Positions 50,508-59,011 of a stretch of 61,590 nucleotides of DNA are shown here, piece after piece; within the stretch, counting starts at the first letter, position 1, and each line of letters begins with the position of its first letter. Below the pieces are notes generated by a model, which searched no databases, was not told where the DNA came from, and saw only the letters and a program-made list of their open reading frames with translations. Source of the DNA: DASQEH01 sp038239485 (GTDB taxonomy: Bacteria > Actinomycetota > Actinomycetes > Propionibacteriales > Nocardioidaceae); the NCBI GenBank assembly GCA_038239485.1, contig JBBSET010000015.1, forward strand, positions 1-61,590. Direction: 5' to 3'. The position numbers were made by a program, and so were the translations under genes.

Positions 50508-51569
50508 ATGACGATCGTCGAGGCGCCCGCTGGTGTCGCCCCCGGCGGTCACGGGATCGAGTTCTGGTCCCAGCAGCGCTGGCTGGCCGAGGCTACGGCC
50601 TGGCTGGATACCCGCCTCGACGCCCTCGGCATTGATCGGACCGGCCCGGTCGAGCAGCCTCATCTCCGCTCGTGGGCGACGGCACTGAGAGCCCCCACGA
50701 GCAAGGGGGTCGTATGGCTCAAGGCGGCGGGGCCGACGACCGACAGGGAGATCGGCCTGTACGAGGTCCTCGTCGCGCAGGTTCCGCAGCGGGTACTCAC
50801 GCCGCTCGTGGTCGACCGGAACCGGGGGTGGATCGTCCTGCCCGAGGGGGGACGGGTCCTCGGCCGGGCCGCGGACGAAGGGTCGCTGGTCGACGCCCTC
50901 TGCGCGGTCGTGCCCGAGTACGCCCAGCTCCAGCTCGGCCTGATGGCGTCGGTCGACGAGATCCTGGCCGTCGGTGTCCCCGACATGAGGCCGGAGCGGA
51001 TGCCCGCGCGGTTGCGGGAGGCGCTCGACGTCGTGCGCCCGTACGTTGCCGGGAGCGCGGACGCTGCCGCCGCCGAGGCGCTGTACCGACAGCTGGTCGC
51101 AGCGGCGGACAGCTACGACACGACCTGCGAGGAGCTGGCAGCGGGCCCGGTCGCGGCGTCGCTGCAGCACGACGACCTGCACCCGGGCAACGTCTTCGCC
51201 GACCGGTTCGGCACCGACCCCGTGTTCTTCGACTGGGGCGACAGCGTGGTCGCGCATCCGTTCGCGAGCATGCTGGTGACGCTTCGGGTGGTGAAGCGCC
51301 TGGCGGGCGTCCCTGACGACAGCCATGCGGTGCACCGAGTCCGCGATGCCTACCTGGAGCCGTTCACACACCTGGCGCCCAGGAATGAGCTTGTCGACCT
51401 GCTCGAGCAGGCTTGCCATGTCGGCAAGGTGGGTCGGTGCCTGTCCTGGGCCGGGGTCCTCGGCAGCTTCACGGCGGTCGAGGGGACCGACGTGGCCGAC
51501 GCGCCGTTCGGCTGGCTGTCGCTCCTCCTCGACGACAGCTATCTCGGCAGCGTCAGCGATGACGACTGA
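50508..51569 (+). CDS. Aminoglycoside-phosphotransferase-fold kinase
   Basis: The 353-residue protein has the kinase-like APH fold: a catalytic loop LQHDDLHPGNVF (Asp and Asn) near residue 225 and the metal-binding FFDWGDSVVAHPF. The N-lobe carries the nucleotide-binding Lys region GVVWLKAAGP. The family includes antibiotic kinases and many small-molecule kinases, and the substrate is not known here. The end overlaps aat by 11 bases, so the two are expressed together. Confidence 0.8.
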   Translation: MTIVEAPAGVAPGGHGIEFWSQQRWLAEATAWLDTRLDALGIDRTGPVEQPHLRSWATALRAPTSKGVVWLKAAGPTTDREIGLYEVLVAQVPQRVLTPLVVDRNRGWIVLPEGGRVLGRAADEGSLVDALCAVVPEYAQLQLGLMASVDEILAVGVPDMRPERMPARLREALDVVRPYVAGSADAAAAEALYRQLVAAADSYDTTCEELAAGPVAASLQHDDLHPGNVFADRFGTDPVFFDWGDSVVAHPFASMLVTLRVVKRLAGVPDDSHAVHRVRDAYLEPFTHLAPRNELVDLLEQACHVGKVGRCLSWAGVLGSFTAVEGTDVADAPFGWLSLLLDDSYLGSVSDDD

Positions 51570-52221
51570 GCCGCCAGCGACGCGATGGGTCTTTCCCGAC
51601 CCGACCGAGTCCGACGACGACGTCGTCGCCGTCGGCGCCGACCTCGAGCCCGGAACCGTGCTGGCGGCATACCGCCAGGGAATCTTCCCGATGCCCCTGG
51701 ACCAGACGGGTGAGATGGCCTGGTGGTCACCGGTATGGCGTGGCGTGCTGCCGTTGGCCGGCCTGCGGGTGACGAGGTCCATGCGGCAGTCGGCCAAGCA
51801 CTTCAGGGTGTCGGTCGACCAGGCGTACGACGACGTGGTCGCGGGGTGCGCCGACCCGAGCCGCCCCGGCGCGTGGATCAACGAGCAGATCACGTCGGCG
51901 TACCGACGCCTTCACCACCTGGGGTGGGTGCACTCGGTCGAGGTGTGGCGGGGGGCGGACCTGGTCGGGGGTTTGTATGGGGTGGCTATGGGCGGCCTGT
52001 TCGCCGGGGAGTCGATGTTCCACCGCGAGCGGGATGCATCGAAGGTTGCCCTGATGGCGCTGGTGGAGCTGCTCGACGACGGCCACCCCGACCGACTGCT
52101 CGACGTCCAGTGGGCCACCAGGCACCTCGACAGCCTGGGCGTCCACGAGGTCGGCCGGGTCGACTACCTGCGGATGCTGAACCGGGCGATGAGCGTCGAC
52201 CTGCCGCCGCTCTGGCGGTGA
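51559..52221 (+). CDS. aat: Leucyl/phenylalanyl-tRNA--protein transferase
   Basis: The 220-residue enzyme adds Leu or Phe to basic N-termini, marking proteins for ClpS/ClpAP-type degradation. Family segments are VAVGADLEPGTVLAAYRQGIFPM, MAWWSPVWRGVLPL, GAWINEQITSAYRRLH, SVEVWRGADLVGGLYGVAMG and ESMFHRERDASKVAL. The ATG at 51559 lies inside the end of the kinase gene. No clpS or clpA gene is in the window. Confidence 0.95.
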   Translation: MTTEPPATRWVFPDPTESDDDVVAVGADLEPGTVLAAYRQGIFPMPLDQTGEMAWWSPVWRGVLPLAGLRVTRSMRQSAKHFRVSVDQAYDDVVAGCADPSRPGAWINEQITSAYRRLHHLGWVHSVEVWRGADLVGGLYGVAMGGLFAGESMFHRERDASKVALMALVELLDDGHPDRLLDVQWATRHLDSLGVHEVGRVDYLRMLNRAMSVDLPPLWR

Positions 52222-52275
52222 GGCTGGTTAGCTGTGGCTAGGTTGGGCCTGCTGACGGGCTCGCGTCCGGTGAGA

Positions 52276-52545
52276 TCAGCCGGCGGCGCTTTGGCTGAAG
52301 CGGAACCTTCGGGTGCGTTGCATCGGAAACTGCGTCGGCTGGTCCGATCTCATGCCCTCGACGAGAGCGTCGATGAAGCTGTCGACGTCGGCAGAGTCCA
52401 ACCTGAACGTCGCGGTGCATTCGACGCCCTGCCACAACGAGAGCACGACCAGATCGGCATCGTGATGCCACGTCAAACGCAGGGCGCGGCCGCCACCGCG
52501 GGTGTCGAGGAACACCTCGCCAGGACTTCCCGCCGGTTGCGACAT
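52276..52545 (-). CDS. Small conserved actinobacterial hypothetical protein
   Basis: The 89-residue protein reads as a compact beta-alpha domain: VFLDTRGGGRALRLTWHHD, then ADLVVLSLWQGVECTATFRL and DVDSFIDALVEGM. I recall similar small hypothetical proteins in actinobacteria but no function. ATG 52545 is chosen; the frame extends upstream into fpg antisense, which is not protein-like. It lies between aat and fpg on the opposite strand and is convergent with aat. Confidence 0.65.
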   Translation of the reverse strand: MSQPAGSPGEVFLDTRGGGRALRLTWHHDADLVVLSLWQGVECTATFRLDSADVDSFIDALVEGMRSDQPTQFPMQRTRRFRFSQSAAG

Positions 52546-52650
52546 GCGGACATAATGCCTCGACCTCGCCCCGACGGCAAGCACGGCAAGAGCCAAGGCT
52601 CGGAGGGCGTGTGGGATGAGAAAATATGGTCGAGACGGCACACTGATGAG

Positions 52651-53511
52651 ATGCCTGAGCTTCCCGAGGTACAAGCCCTGGCGACCGAGCTTCGGACGCG
52701 ACTCGACGGGCGGGCCGTCGCCAGGCTCGACATCGCCGCTTTCGCTGCCCTGAAGACGTTCGACCCGCCGGTCTCCGCTCTGCAGGGGCTGTTCGTCAGC
52801 GGCGTCACCCGGTACGGGAAGTTCCTCGACATCGGTGTCGACGACCTTCACCTGGTCGTGCATCTCGCCCGGGCCGGCTGGATCCGGTGGCGAGACGCCT
52901 TGCCCGCCCTGCCAGCGCGGCCGGGCAAGGGCCCGTTGGCTGCCCGCCTCGTCCTCGACGACGACTCGGGCCTGGACTTCACCGAGGCGGGCACCCAGAA
53001 GTCGCTGGCGGTCTACGTCGTGCGCGATCCGGCCGATATTCCCGGGATCCGGCGGCTCGGGCCGGACCCGCTCACCGACGACTTCACGCTCGACGTGCTC
53101 ACGGAGATTCTCGCCTCGGCCGGCCGGTCGCAGCTCAAAGGGGTGCTGCGCGACCAGTCGGTGATCGCGGGGATCGGCAATGCGTACTCCGACGAGATCC
53201 TGCACGTGGCGAAGATGTCGCCCTTCAAACCTGCTGCCATGTCGGAGTCGGATGTTTCCGCGTTGTACGACGCGATCGGCACCACGCTGCGCGACGCCAT
53301 CGATCGGTCGGAGGGGCTGTGCGCCTCTGAGCTCAAGCGGGAGAAGAAGTCCGGGTTACGGGTCCACGGCCGCACCGGCCAGGCCTGCCCGGTCTGCGGC
53401 GACACCGTGCGAGAGGTCTCCTTCGCGGACTCATCGCTGCAGTACTGCCCGACCTGCCAGACCGGCGGCAAGCCGCTGGCAGACCGCCGCCTGTCGCGCC
53501 TGCTCAAGTAG
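52651..53511 (+). CDS. Fpg/Nei family DNA glycosylase
   Basis: The 286-residue base-excision enzyme starts MPELPEVQALA, so the catalytic Pro2 and Glu3 are present, with the Lys of RYGKFLD near residue 57. The H2TH part reads LKGVLRDQSVIAGIGNAYSDEIL, and the C-terminal zinc finger is CPVC ... CPTC (PVCGDTVREVSFADSSLQYC). It removes oxidised bases and nicks the strand. Whether it is closer to Fpg or to Nei cannot be settled by eye, so no symbol is given. An AT-rich stretch AAAATATGG just upstream may hold the -10. Confidence 0.9.
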   Translation: MPELPEVQALATELRTRLDGRAVARLDIAAFAALKTFDPPVSALQGLFVSGVTRYGKFLDIGVDDLHLVVHLARAGWIRWRDALPALPARPGKGPLAARLVLDDDSGLDFTEAGTQKSLAVYVVRDPADIPGIRRLGPDPLTDDFTLDVLTEILASAGRSQLKGVLRDQSVIAGIGNAYSDEILHVAKMSPFKPAAMSESDVSALYDAIGTTLRDAIDRSEGLCASELKREKKSGLRVHGRTGQACPVCGDTVREVSFADSSLQYCPTCQTGGKPLADRRLSRLLK

Positions 53512-53547
53512 CTTCGCGACCGCTGCCGAAGGCCCGCATGCTGTCGG

Positions 53548-54735
53548 CTAGGGGAGGCCAAGGCGGAGGAGCTTGTCGTCGCCGGGGTGGGGCGTGGCCC
53601 GGCCGTCGGTGTTGCTGGTCGTGAACCACAGCGCCCCACGCGCCACGGCCGTCGTCCGGATCCGTCCGTAGGTGCTGCGGAACAGGGGTTTGCGAGCATC
53701 GACACGGGTACCGTCCAGCGCCACCCGCCACAACCGCTGCCCGGTCAGGGCACCGATGAAGGCGAAGGTCCTCGCGTGCCGGCGTTCGATGGCGATACCG
53801 CTGGGCCCGGCGTTCTGCGTGCGCCAGACCGTCTTCGGGTTGGTGAATCCCGGGTGCTGCGAGCGTCCCTCGACGACCGGCCACCCGTAGTCGTGCCCGG
53901 GCCGGATCAGGTTCAGCTCGTCATAGGCATGGTCCCCGAACTCGGTCGCCCACAGCCGACCTGCCGGGTCCCAGGCCAGCCCCTCCACGTTGCGGTGCCC
54001 GTATGAGTAGACCACCGAGTGCGCGAACGGGTTGCCGCGTGCAGGCCTGCCCCTCGGCGTCATCCGGAGGATCTTCCCGCCCAGGCTATGGGTGTTCTGC
54101 GCCCGAGACGACGCCTCGGCATCGCCGGTGGTGACGTAGAGCATCCCGTCGGGACCGAACGCGATACGGCCGCCGTTGTGGTGGAGGCTGCGCGGGATGC
54201 CCCTGAAGACGACGTGCTTGCGGCCGAGCGAGTGGCCGCTCCACCGCATCCGGACCACTCGGTTGTCGTGGGCGGCGCTCATGTAGGCGTAGACCCAGTG
54301 GTCCGTGCTGAAGTGCGGCGAGAGCGCCAGGCCGAGCAGTCCCGCCTCGCCGCCTCGAGCGCCGTTGGAGTCCACTCCCTTGACCACCTTGACGACGTGC
54401 TTGGCGCCGTCGGGGTGCACGAGCACGATGCTTGCGGCGTCCCGTTGGCCGACCAGGATCCCTCCGGCGGGCAGGAAGACGAGCCCCCACGGCACCCGCA
54501 GGCCGCGTGTGACCACCACGGGCCGTCGCGCCTTGTCGGTTGCCAGCGCGCGATTCGAGATCGCGGACAGCGGCACGACGGCGAGAGCACGGGCGGCGAA
54601 GCCCGAGCCGCCGTCCTTGGCCGGCTCGGCGTCGCTCTGCCCGCTCACGGCCAGGATCATCGCGGTCGCTGCGGCCAGATAGCACAGCCGTCGAGGGGCG
54701 ACCGGGTTGCGGGGGAGTCGCCTCCTCGCAGTCAT
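53548..54735 (-). CDS. Secreted PQQ-dependent sugar dehydrogenase family protein
   Basis: The 395-residue protein has a signal sequence (RRLCYLAAATAMILAVSG) and the six-bladed propeller of soluble glucose dehydrogenases. Recognisable parts are VPWGLVFLPAGGILVGQRD, GLLGLALSPHF, HHNGGRIAFGPDGMLYVTTGD and GHRNVEGLAWDPAGRLW. It probably oxidises aldose sugars outside the cell, although many relatives have unproven cofactor use. ATG 54735 has a weak ribosome-binding site. It is convergent with fpg and divergent from the rhodanese gene. Confidence 0.85.
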   Translation of the reverse strand: MTARRRLPRNPVAPRRLCYLAAATAMILAVSGQSDAEPAKDGGSGFAARALAVVPLSAISNRALATDKARRPVVVTRGLRVPWGLVFLPAGGILVGQRDAASIVLVHPDGAKHVVKVVKGVDSNGARGGEAGLLGLALSPHFSTDHWVYAYMSAAHDNRVVRMRWSGHSLGRKHVVFRGIPRSLHHNGGRIAFGPDGMLYVTTGDAEASSRAQNTHSLGGKILRMTPRGRPARGNPFAHSVVYSYGHRNVEGLAWDPAGRLWATEFGDHAYDELNLIRPGHDYGWPVVEGRSQHPGFTNPKTVWRTQNAGPSGIAIERRHARTFAFIGALTGQRLWRVALDGTRVDARKPLFRSTYGRIRTTAVARGALWFTTSNTDGRATPHPGDDKLLRLGLP

Positions 54736-54796
54736 CGCATCAGTGTCGCCCGTCGGGCGACGGATCGGCAATGACGTCGGACCCACAGTGCTTGAC

Positions 54797-54808
54797 TATG
54801 TTGGCGCT
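54797..54808 (+). promoter_or_regulatory. Leaderless -10 of the rhodanese gene
   Basis: TATGTT at 54797-54802 stands six bases before ATG 54809, and ATGACG at 54771-54776 could serve as a -35 with a long spacer. No ribosome-binding site is present, so a leaderless transcript is likely. Confidence 0.45.
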
Positions 54809-55150
54809 ATGGACAAGGCCATCTCCGAGATCCACGTCGACGACGTACCCGCGCCGCTCCCGCCCGGCGTGGTCGTGCTCGACGTACGCGAGCAGTTCGA
54901 GTGGGAGGCAGGGCACATCGAGCACGCCGTCCACGTCCCCCTCATGCAGGTTCCGCAGCGCCTGGACGAGATTCCCATCGGACAGCCGATCTTGGTGGTC
55001 TGCAAGGTCGGCAGCAGGTCCGCCCAGGCGACCGGCTTCCTGCAGGCGAACGGGCGCGACGCCGTCAACCTCGCCGGGGGGATGATGAGCTGGGAGTACG
55101 CCGGTCGGGCGATGGTGGCATCCGGTGACGCCGAGCCGATGGTCGCTTGA
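54809..55150 (+). CDS. Rhodanese-like sulfurtransferase domain protein
   Basis: The 113-residue single rhodanese domain has LDVREQFEWEAGHIEHAVHVPL and the active-site loop VVCKVGSRSAQA with Cys near residue 71. The short six-residue loop fits sulfur transfer from thiosulfate or persulfides. The context gives no substrate. No signal peptide is seen, so it is cytosolic. Confidence 0.9.
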   Translation: MDKAISEIHVDDVPAPLPPGVVVLDVREQFEWEAGHIEHAVHVPLMQVPQRLDEIPIGQPILVVCKVGSRSAQATGFLQANGRDAVNLAGGMMSWEYAGRAMVASGDAEPMVA

Positions 55151-55239
55151 CCCCAACGGGGCTCCGTCGGCGCGACACGCGCTAGCGCTCGCTACGCCAA
55201 TCTACGAAGAACGCTAGACACCGCCATACAGTCCTACAC

Positions 55240-56433
55240 ATGGATCCGGTGCGGAACCCGTACGCTCCCGGCGCCGGTCAGCGCCCTCCCGAACTGGCCG
55301 GCCGAGACCGCGAGTTGGAGCAGTTCGACGTCACGCTGGAGCGGGTCGCGGGCGGGCGACCGGAGCGGTCGCTCGTGCTGTCCGGCCTGCGCGGCGTCGG
55401 CAAGACGGTGCTCCTCAACGCCCTGCGAAGCAGGGCCGGCCGCCGGGCGTGGGGCACGGGCAAGCTGGAGGCCCGGCCCGACCAGAATCTGCGGATCGCA
55501 ATGGCGCAGGCTGTGTACGCCGCCGTTCGCGACATCGGTCAACGGCACCGCGACCCCGACCGGGTGGAGACCGTCGAGTCCGTGGTCAAGGCGTTCGCCC
55601 TGCGTACGGCCATCGACGACCGCCGGGGTCAGCGCTGGCGCCCGCCCATCGACGTTGCTGCGGCCAAGGGCCGAGCCGACTCGGGGGACCTGGAGATCGA
55701 TCTCACCGAGCTGTTCTCCGACGTGGCCGAACTCGCCGCAGACCTGTCGGTGGGGGTCGCGGTCTTCATCGACGAGATGCAGGATGCGTCGACCCACGAG
55801 CTCTCGGCCATCTGCGCCGCCTGCCATGAGATCAGCCAGCGGGGAGCCCCGCTGATCGTCGTCGGGGCCGGTCTGCCGCACCTGCCCGTCACGTTGTCCG
55901 CCGCCAAGTCCTCCGCCGAGCGGCTGTTCCACTACCGATCGGTCGACCGGCTCTCGCGAGACGATGCGGACCGTGCGCTGCTGGTACCCGCTTCCTCGGA
56001 GCGGGTGGCGTACGACGTCGACGCCCTCGAGCGGCTGTACGAGCTCACCGACGGCTACCCGTACTTCGTGCAGGCCTACGGGAAGGCGACCTGGGACGCG
56101 GCTCCCGGCACGCCTATCACCGCCCGGGACGTGGCCGACGCGGCGTCGTCCGCCGAGGCAGAGCTCGGCATCGGCTTCTTCGGGTCGCGGTTCGAGCGGG
56201 CCACCGCGGCTGAGCGCGACTACATGCAGGCGATGGCGGACCTCGGCACCGACACCCTCGACGGCCCCGTGCCGACGGCGAGGGTGGCGCAGAGCCTCGG
56301 CCGCAGGCCCCAGTCGCTGTCGCCCGCTCGTGACGGCCTGATCAAGAAGGGGCTGGTCTTCGCCGAGGAGCGTGGCGTCGTACGTTTCACGGTTCCTCAC
56401 TTCGGGGCGTTCCTGCGCACGCAGGGCGGCTGA
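55240..56433 (+). CDS. AAA ATPase with C-terminal winged helix (Orc/Cdc6-like)
   Basis: The 397-residue ATPase has ELAGRDRELEQF at the start, Walker A SGLRGVGKT near residue 51, Walker B VAVFIDEMQD near 180, and sensor motifs in LIVVGAGLPHLP. The C-terminal part (about 320-397) looks like a winged helix (TARVAQSLGRRPQSLSPARDGLIKKGLVFAEERG). This is the arrangement of Orc1/Cdc6-like and STAND-type ATPases of unknown role in bacteria. It stands alone, with a GCGCTAGCGC palindrome about 55 bases upstream. Confidence 0.8.
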   Translation: MDPVRNPYAPGAGQRPPELAGRDRELEQFDVTLERVAGGRPERSLVLSGLRGVGKTVLLNALRSRAGRRAWGTGKLEARPDQNLRIAMAQAVYAAVRDIGQRHRDPDRVETVESVVKAFALRTAIDDRRGQRWRPPIDVAAAKGRADSGDLEIDLTELFSDVAELAADLSVGVAVFIDEMQDASTHELSAICAACHEISQRGAPLIVVGAGLPHLPVTLSAAKSSAERLFHYRSVDRLSRDDADRALLVPASSERVAYDVDALERLYELTDGYPYFVQAYGKATWDAAPGTPITARDVADAASSAEAELGIGFFGSRFERATAAERDYMQAMADLGTDTLDGPVPTARVAQSLGRRPQSLSPARDGLIKKGLVFAEERGVVRFTVPHFGAFLRTQGG

Positions 56434-56459
56434 GCGGCCGGTGCCGCCGAGTCGAGCGA

Positions 56460-56473
56460 CCGCCTTCGGGCGG
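56460..56473 (+). terminator. Small TTCG-loop hairpin after the AAA ATPase
   Basis: CCGCC-TTCG-GGCGG forms a five-bp stem with a stable UUCG tetraloop 27 bases after the stop. There is no T tract, so it is only a possible terminator. Confidence 0.35.
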
Positions 56474-56545
56474 CCCGGATCCGAGCGTTGGGTAGGCTCG
56501 GCGACATCAGCAGCTGATGAGTGATCGACTGAATCGGGGCGTCGC

Positions 56546-57523
56546 ATGTCCTCACCGCCGGGGCCGCCGTCCAACCCTCAGCCGCCCGGCGACGAGGTGC
56601 CCGACCCGTCGGAAGAGACCCCGGTCGCAACGCCGGCGGCACAGCCTGGCCCACCGCCCGGCTACGGACCCTGGTCGCCGCCGCCCACGAACCCGGGCGG
56701 CTACCCGCCGCAGCAACCCGAACCTCCTCAGCGCCACAACCCGACCGGATCCGCACAGCCACGCGGCTGGCCCCCCCATGGATACCGGCCCCCCCAGGGA
56801 TACCGGCCGCCCCAGGCTCCGTACGGGCAGGCTCCGTACGGCCAGGTTCCGTACGGCCAGGTTCCGTATGGGCAGGCTCCGTACGGGCAGGCTCCGTACG
56901 GCCAGGCTCCGTACGGCCCGCCCCAGCCGGCTCGGTACCCGGCCCCTTACGCAAACCCCTCGGCTCCCAGCGGCTGGCCGACGGTGCAGCAGCAGGCAGC
57001 CGGGCCCGGCACCGGGATGCTGGCGGTCGTGCTGGTGGTACTCGCCGCGCTGACCAGCCTCGGGTACGCGCTATGGGCGTTCACCGTCAGGCGCGGGATC
57101 TTCGCCGACTTCGGGGCCGGCCGGTTCGTCGCGGCGGATACCGCGAAGTCGAGCGACACCGTCGACACCACCCTGCTGGTCGTGGCCGGCCTGGTCGCGG
57201 TCGCGGCGCTCGGCGTCTGGGTGATGCGAAGACTCGGCACGAAGACCGCAGGCGGCGGCCTCGACCTGGGCGGCCTCGGGCTGTCATTCATCGGTCTCGT
57301 CACGATCGTCGTGGGGCTGATCCTCTCGTCGAGGATCACCGACGCCGACGGACAGGTCGCTCAAGGCAACCGGGGGGTGACAGCGACGGTAGTGACCGGG
57401 GCCGGTTTCATGGTGCTTGCCGTCGGGCTGCTCGTCGGGTCGGTCGTCGTCAGTGGCGGCGCCGGACCGCCACAGCGGCGATCACCGGGCAATGTCCCCG
57501 GGCCGGGATTCCCGACGTGGTGA
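56546..57523 (+). CDS. Pro/Tyr/Gly-rich repeat protein with about four membrane helices
   Basis: The 325-residue protein is not assigned to a function. Its first 150 residues are disordered, rich in Pro, Tyr, Gly and Gln, with seven APYGQ/VPYGQ units. About four membrane helices follow: MLAVVLVVLAALTSLGYALW, TLLVVAGLVAVAALGVWVM, LSFIGLVTIVVGLILSS and FMVLAVGLLVGSVVV. Such layouts are frequent in actinobacterial envelope proteins. A CATCAG-CAG-CTGATG inverted repeat lies 27 bases before the start. Confidence 0.75.
   Translation: MSSPPGPPSNPQPPGDEVPDPSEETPVATPAAQPGPPPGYGPWSPPPTNPGGYPPQQPEPPQRHNPTGSAQPRGWPPHGYRPPQGYRPPQAPYGQAPYGQVPYGQVPYGQAPYGQAPYGQAPYGPPQPARYPAPYANPSAPSGWPTVQQQAAGPGTGMLAVVLVVLAALTSLGYALWAFTVRRGIFADFGAGRFVAADTAKSSDTVDTTLLVVAGLVAVAALGVWVMRRLGTKTAGGGLDLGGLGLSFIGLVTIVVGLILSSRITDADGQVAQGNRGVTATVVTGAGFMVLAVGLLVGSVVVSGGAGPPQRRSPGNVPGPGFPTW
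56816..56920. repeat. Seven 15-bp tandem repeats in the membrane protein gene
   Basis: Seven consecutive units of the type GCTCCGTACGGGCAG encode APYGQ or VPYGQ. The unit length equals the fhaA array, and both encode a Tyr-containing pentapeptide, but the DNA units differ. Copy number can change in frame. Confidence 0.88.
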
Positions 57524-57593
57524 CATCAGCCGGTCATCGAGTGTTGCGTGTGCAGATGGACGCCGTTCATCCGGACATGTCAGGATTATGAAT

Positions 57594-58472
57594 GTGGCAA
57601 TGATGCGCGTGCCCCTCCTCGATGGAATTCGAGTTCCAGGTATCAGGCGGAGACCGGCGGTTTCGTGGCAGCGGCCCTCAGAGCGAACTCAGATCGTCGC
57701 CCACCGCGGATCGAGCTGGACCGAGGCGGAGCACACTCTCGACGCCTACATGCAGGCACTCCAGGACGGGGCCGAGGGTCTGGAGTGTGACGTCCGCCTG
57801 ACCGCCGACTCCCATCTCGTCTGCGTCCACGACCGGCGAATCGACCGGACCAGCAACGGCCATGGTGTGGTCTCCGCACTGGAGCTCGGGCAGCTCGAGG
57901 AGCTGGACTGGGCCTCCTGGAAGCGGCCATGGAAGGGACTCGACGAGGACACGGCCGACGCCGTACCGGCGAGGACGAGCATCCTGACTCTCGAAAGCCT
58001 CCTCGACACGGTGCACGACTGGTGTCGTCCGGTCGACATCGCCATCGAGACCAAGCACCCCACGCGTTACGCCGGGCTGGTCGAACAGCGCCTGATCGAG
58101 CTGCTCGACCGCTACGGCTGGGCCAGGCCGAAACGAGGTCAGTCGTCGCCGGCCCGGGTGATGAGCTTCTCGTGGATGAGCCTGCGGCGGTGCCTGGAGA
58201 TGGCACCTGCGCTGGAGATGGTCTACCTGATGGACCGGGTCCCGCTACGATTCCGGGACGGAACGCTGCCTCTCGGAGCACGCGTGGCCGGCCCTTCCGT
58301 TGATATCATCAAAGCGCACCCGGAGTACGTCGCCAAGGCCCACTCGGCCGGCAACGCAGTCCACGTATGGACTGTCAACGACCCCGCCGACATCGACCTC
58401 TGTCTGTCCCTCGGGGTCGACGCGATCATCACGGACAACCCGCGCGCAGCCGCCAAACGAGTGACCTCGTAA
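57594..58472 (+). CDS. Glycerophosphodiester phosphodiesterase family protein
   Basis: The protein of about 292 residues has the GDPD signature: IVAHRGSSW, then AEHTLDAYMQALQDGAEGLECDVRLT and CVHDRRIDRTSNG, giving the HR, ExD and H catalytic and metal residues. DIAIETKHPTRYAG and AVHVWTVNDPADI continue the barrel. It cleaves glycerophosphodiesters to glycerol 3-phosphate and an alcohol. No signal peptide is clear, so it is probably cytosolic. Starts at 57588 (ATG), 57594 (GTG) and 57600 (ATG) are all in frame; GTG 57594 is eight bases from AGGA. Confidence 0.88.
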   Translation: MAMMRVPLLDGIRVPGIRRRPAVSWQRPSERTQIVAHRGSSWTEAEHTLDAYMQALQDGAEGLECDVRLTADSHLVCVHDRRIDRTSNGHGVVSALELGQLEELDWASWKRPWKGLDEDTADAVPARTSILTLESLLDTVHDWCRPVDIAIETKHPTRYAGLVEQRLIELLDRYGWARPKRGQSSPARVMSFSWMSLRRCLEMAPALEMVYLMDRVPLRFRDGTLPLGARVAGPSVDIIKAHPEYVAKAHSAGNAVHVWTVNDPADIDLCLSLGVDAIITDNPRAAAKRVTS

Positions 58473-58528
58473 CTCTCGGCACCGCCCGTCGTTGTTCGAG
58501 TCGTGGGTACCTGCAGCGGGTCGCAGTA

Positions 58529-58951
58529 ATGACGCTGGCGCCTGCCGTGCCAGGAGCGGTCGGCGAGTTCTCCTGGCCGCTCCCGTTCGCGCCGGCGTCC
58601 GCATCGGCCGCCCGAACCCACGTCGCGGAGGTGCTTCACGCTTTCGACATCGATACCGACCGGGTGGACGACGCTCGCCTGGTCGTAAGCGAGCTGATGG
58701 GTAACGCCGTCCGCCACGGGAGCCCTCGGCGCGACGGCCACGTGCTGCTCACCGTCGCAGTCGACGCCGAGTCGGTGTCGATCGGCGTGGCGGACGGTGA
58801 CGGGCACTCGATACCGTCCGTCGTGAAGACACCGCCGATGTCGCTCTGCGGTCGGGGGCTCCGCATCGTGCACACTGTGAGCCAGGACTGGGGAGTGCGG
58901 ACGGCCGCCGAGGGCAAGACCGTCTTCGCCGTCGTCACCACCCGGGCCTGA
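58529..58951 (+). CDS. HATPase domain protein, anti-sigma-factor kinase-like
   Basis: The 140-residue protein has a lone GHKL ATPase domain: N box LVVSELMGNAVRHGSPR, G1 box VADGDGHS and G2 box GRGLRIVHTVS. This is the RsbW/SpoIIAB-like form common in actinobacteria, where members act as anti-sigma kinases or as antagonists of other regulators. The SigB-type sigma gene at 41-42 kb is a possible but unproven partner. It sits 56 bases after the GDPD gene. Confidence 0.85.
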   Translation: MTLAPAVPGAVGEFSWPLPFAPASASAARTHVAEVLHAFDIDTDRVDDARLVVSELMGNAVRHGSPRRDGHVLLTVAVDAESVSIGVADGDGHSIPSVVKTPPMSLCGRGLRIVHTVSQDWGVRTAAEGKTVFAVVTTRA

Positions 58952-59011
58952 CTGCGCGCCCATCTGGGCGGATCAGGCGACGCACCCGCGTGGTGCGCGG
59001 ACAGGAGACGT

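Noticed and set aside
58473..58528. SigB-type promoter before the HATPase gene (GGGTA seen)
   Set aside because: The GTT element is too close to GGGTA for the usual spacing, so the match is not credible.
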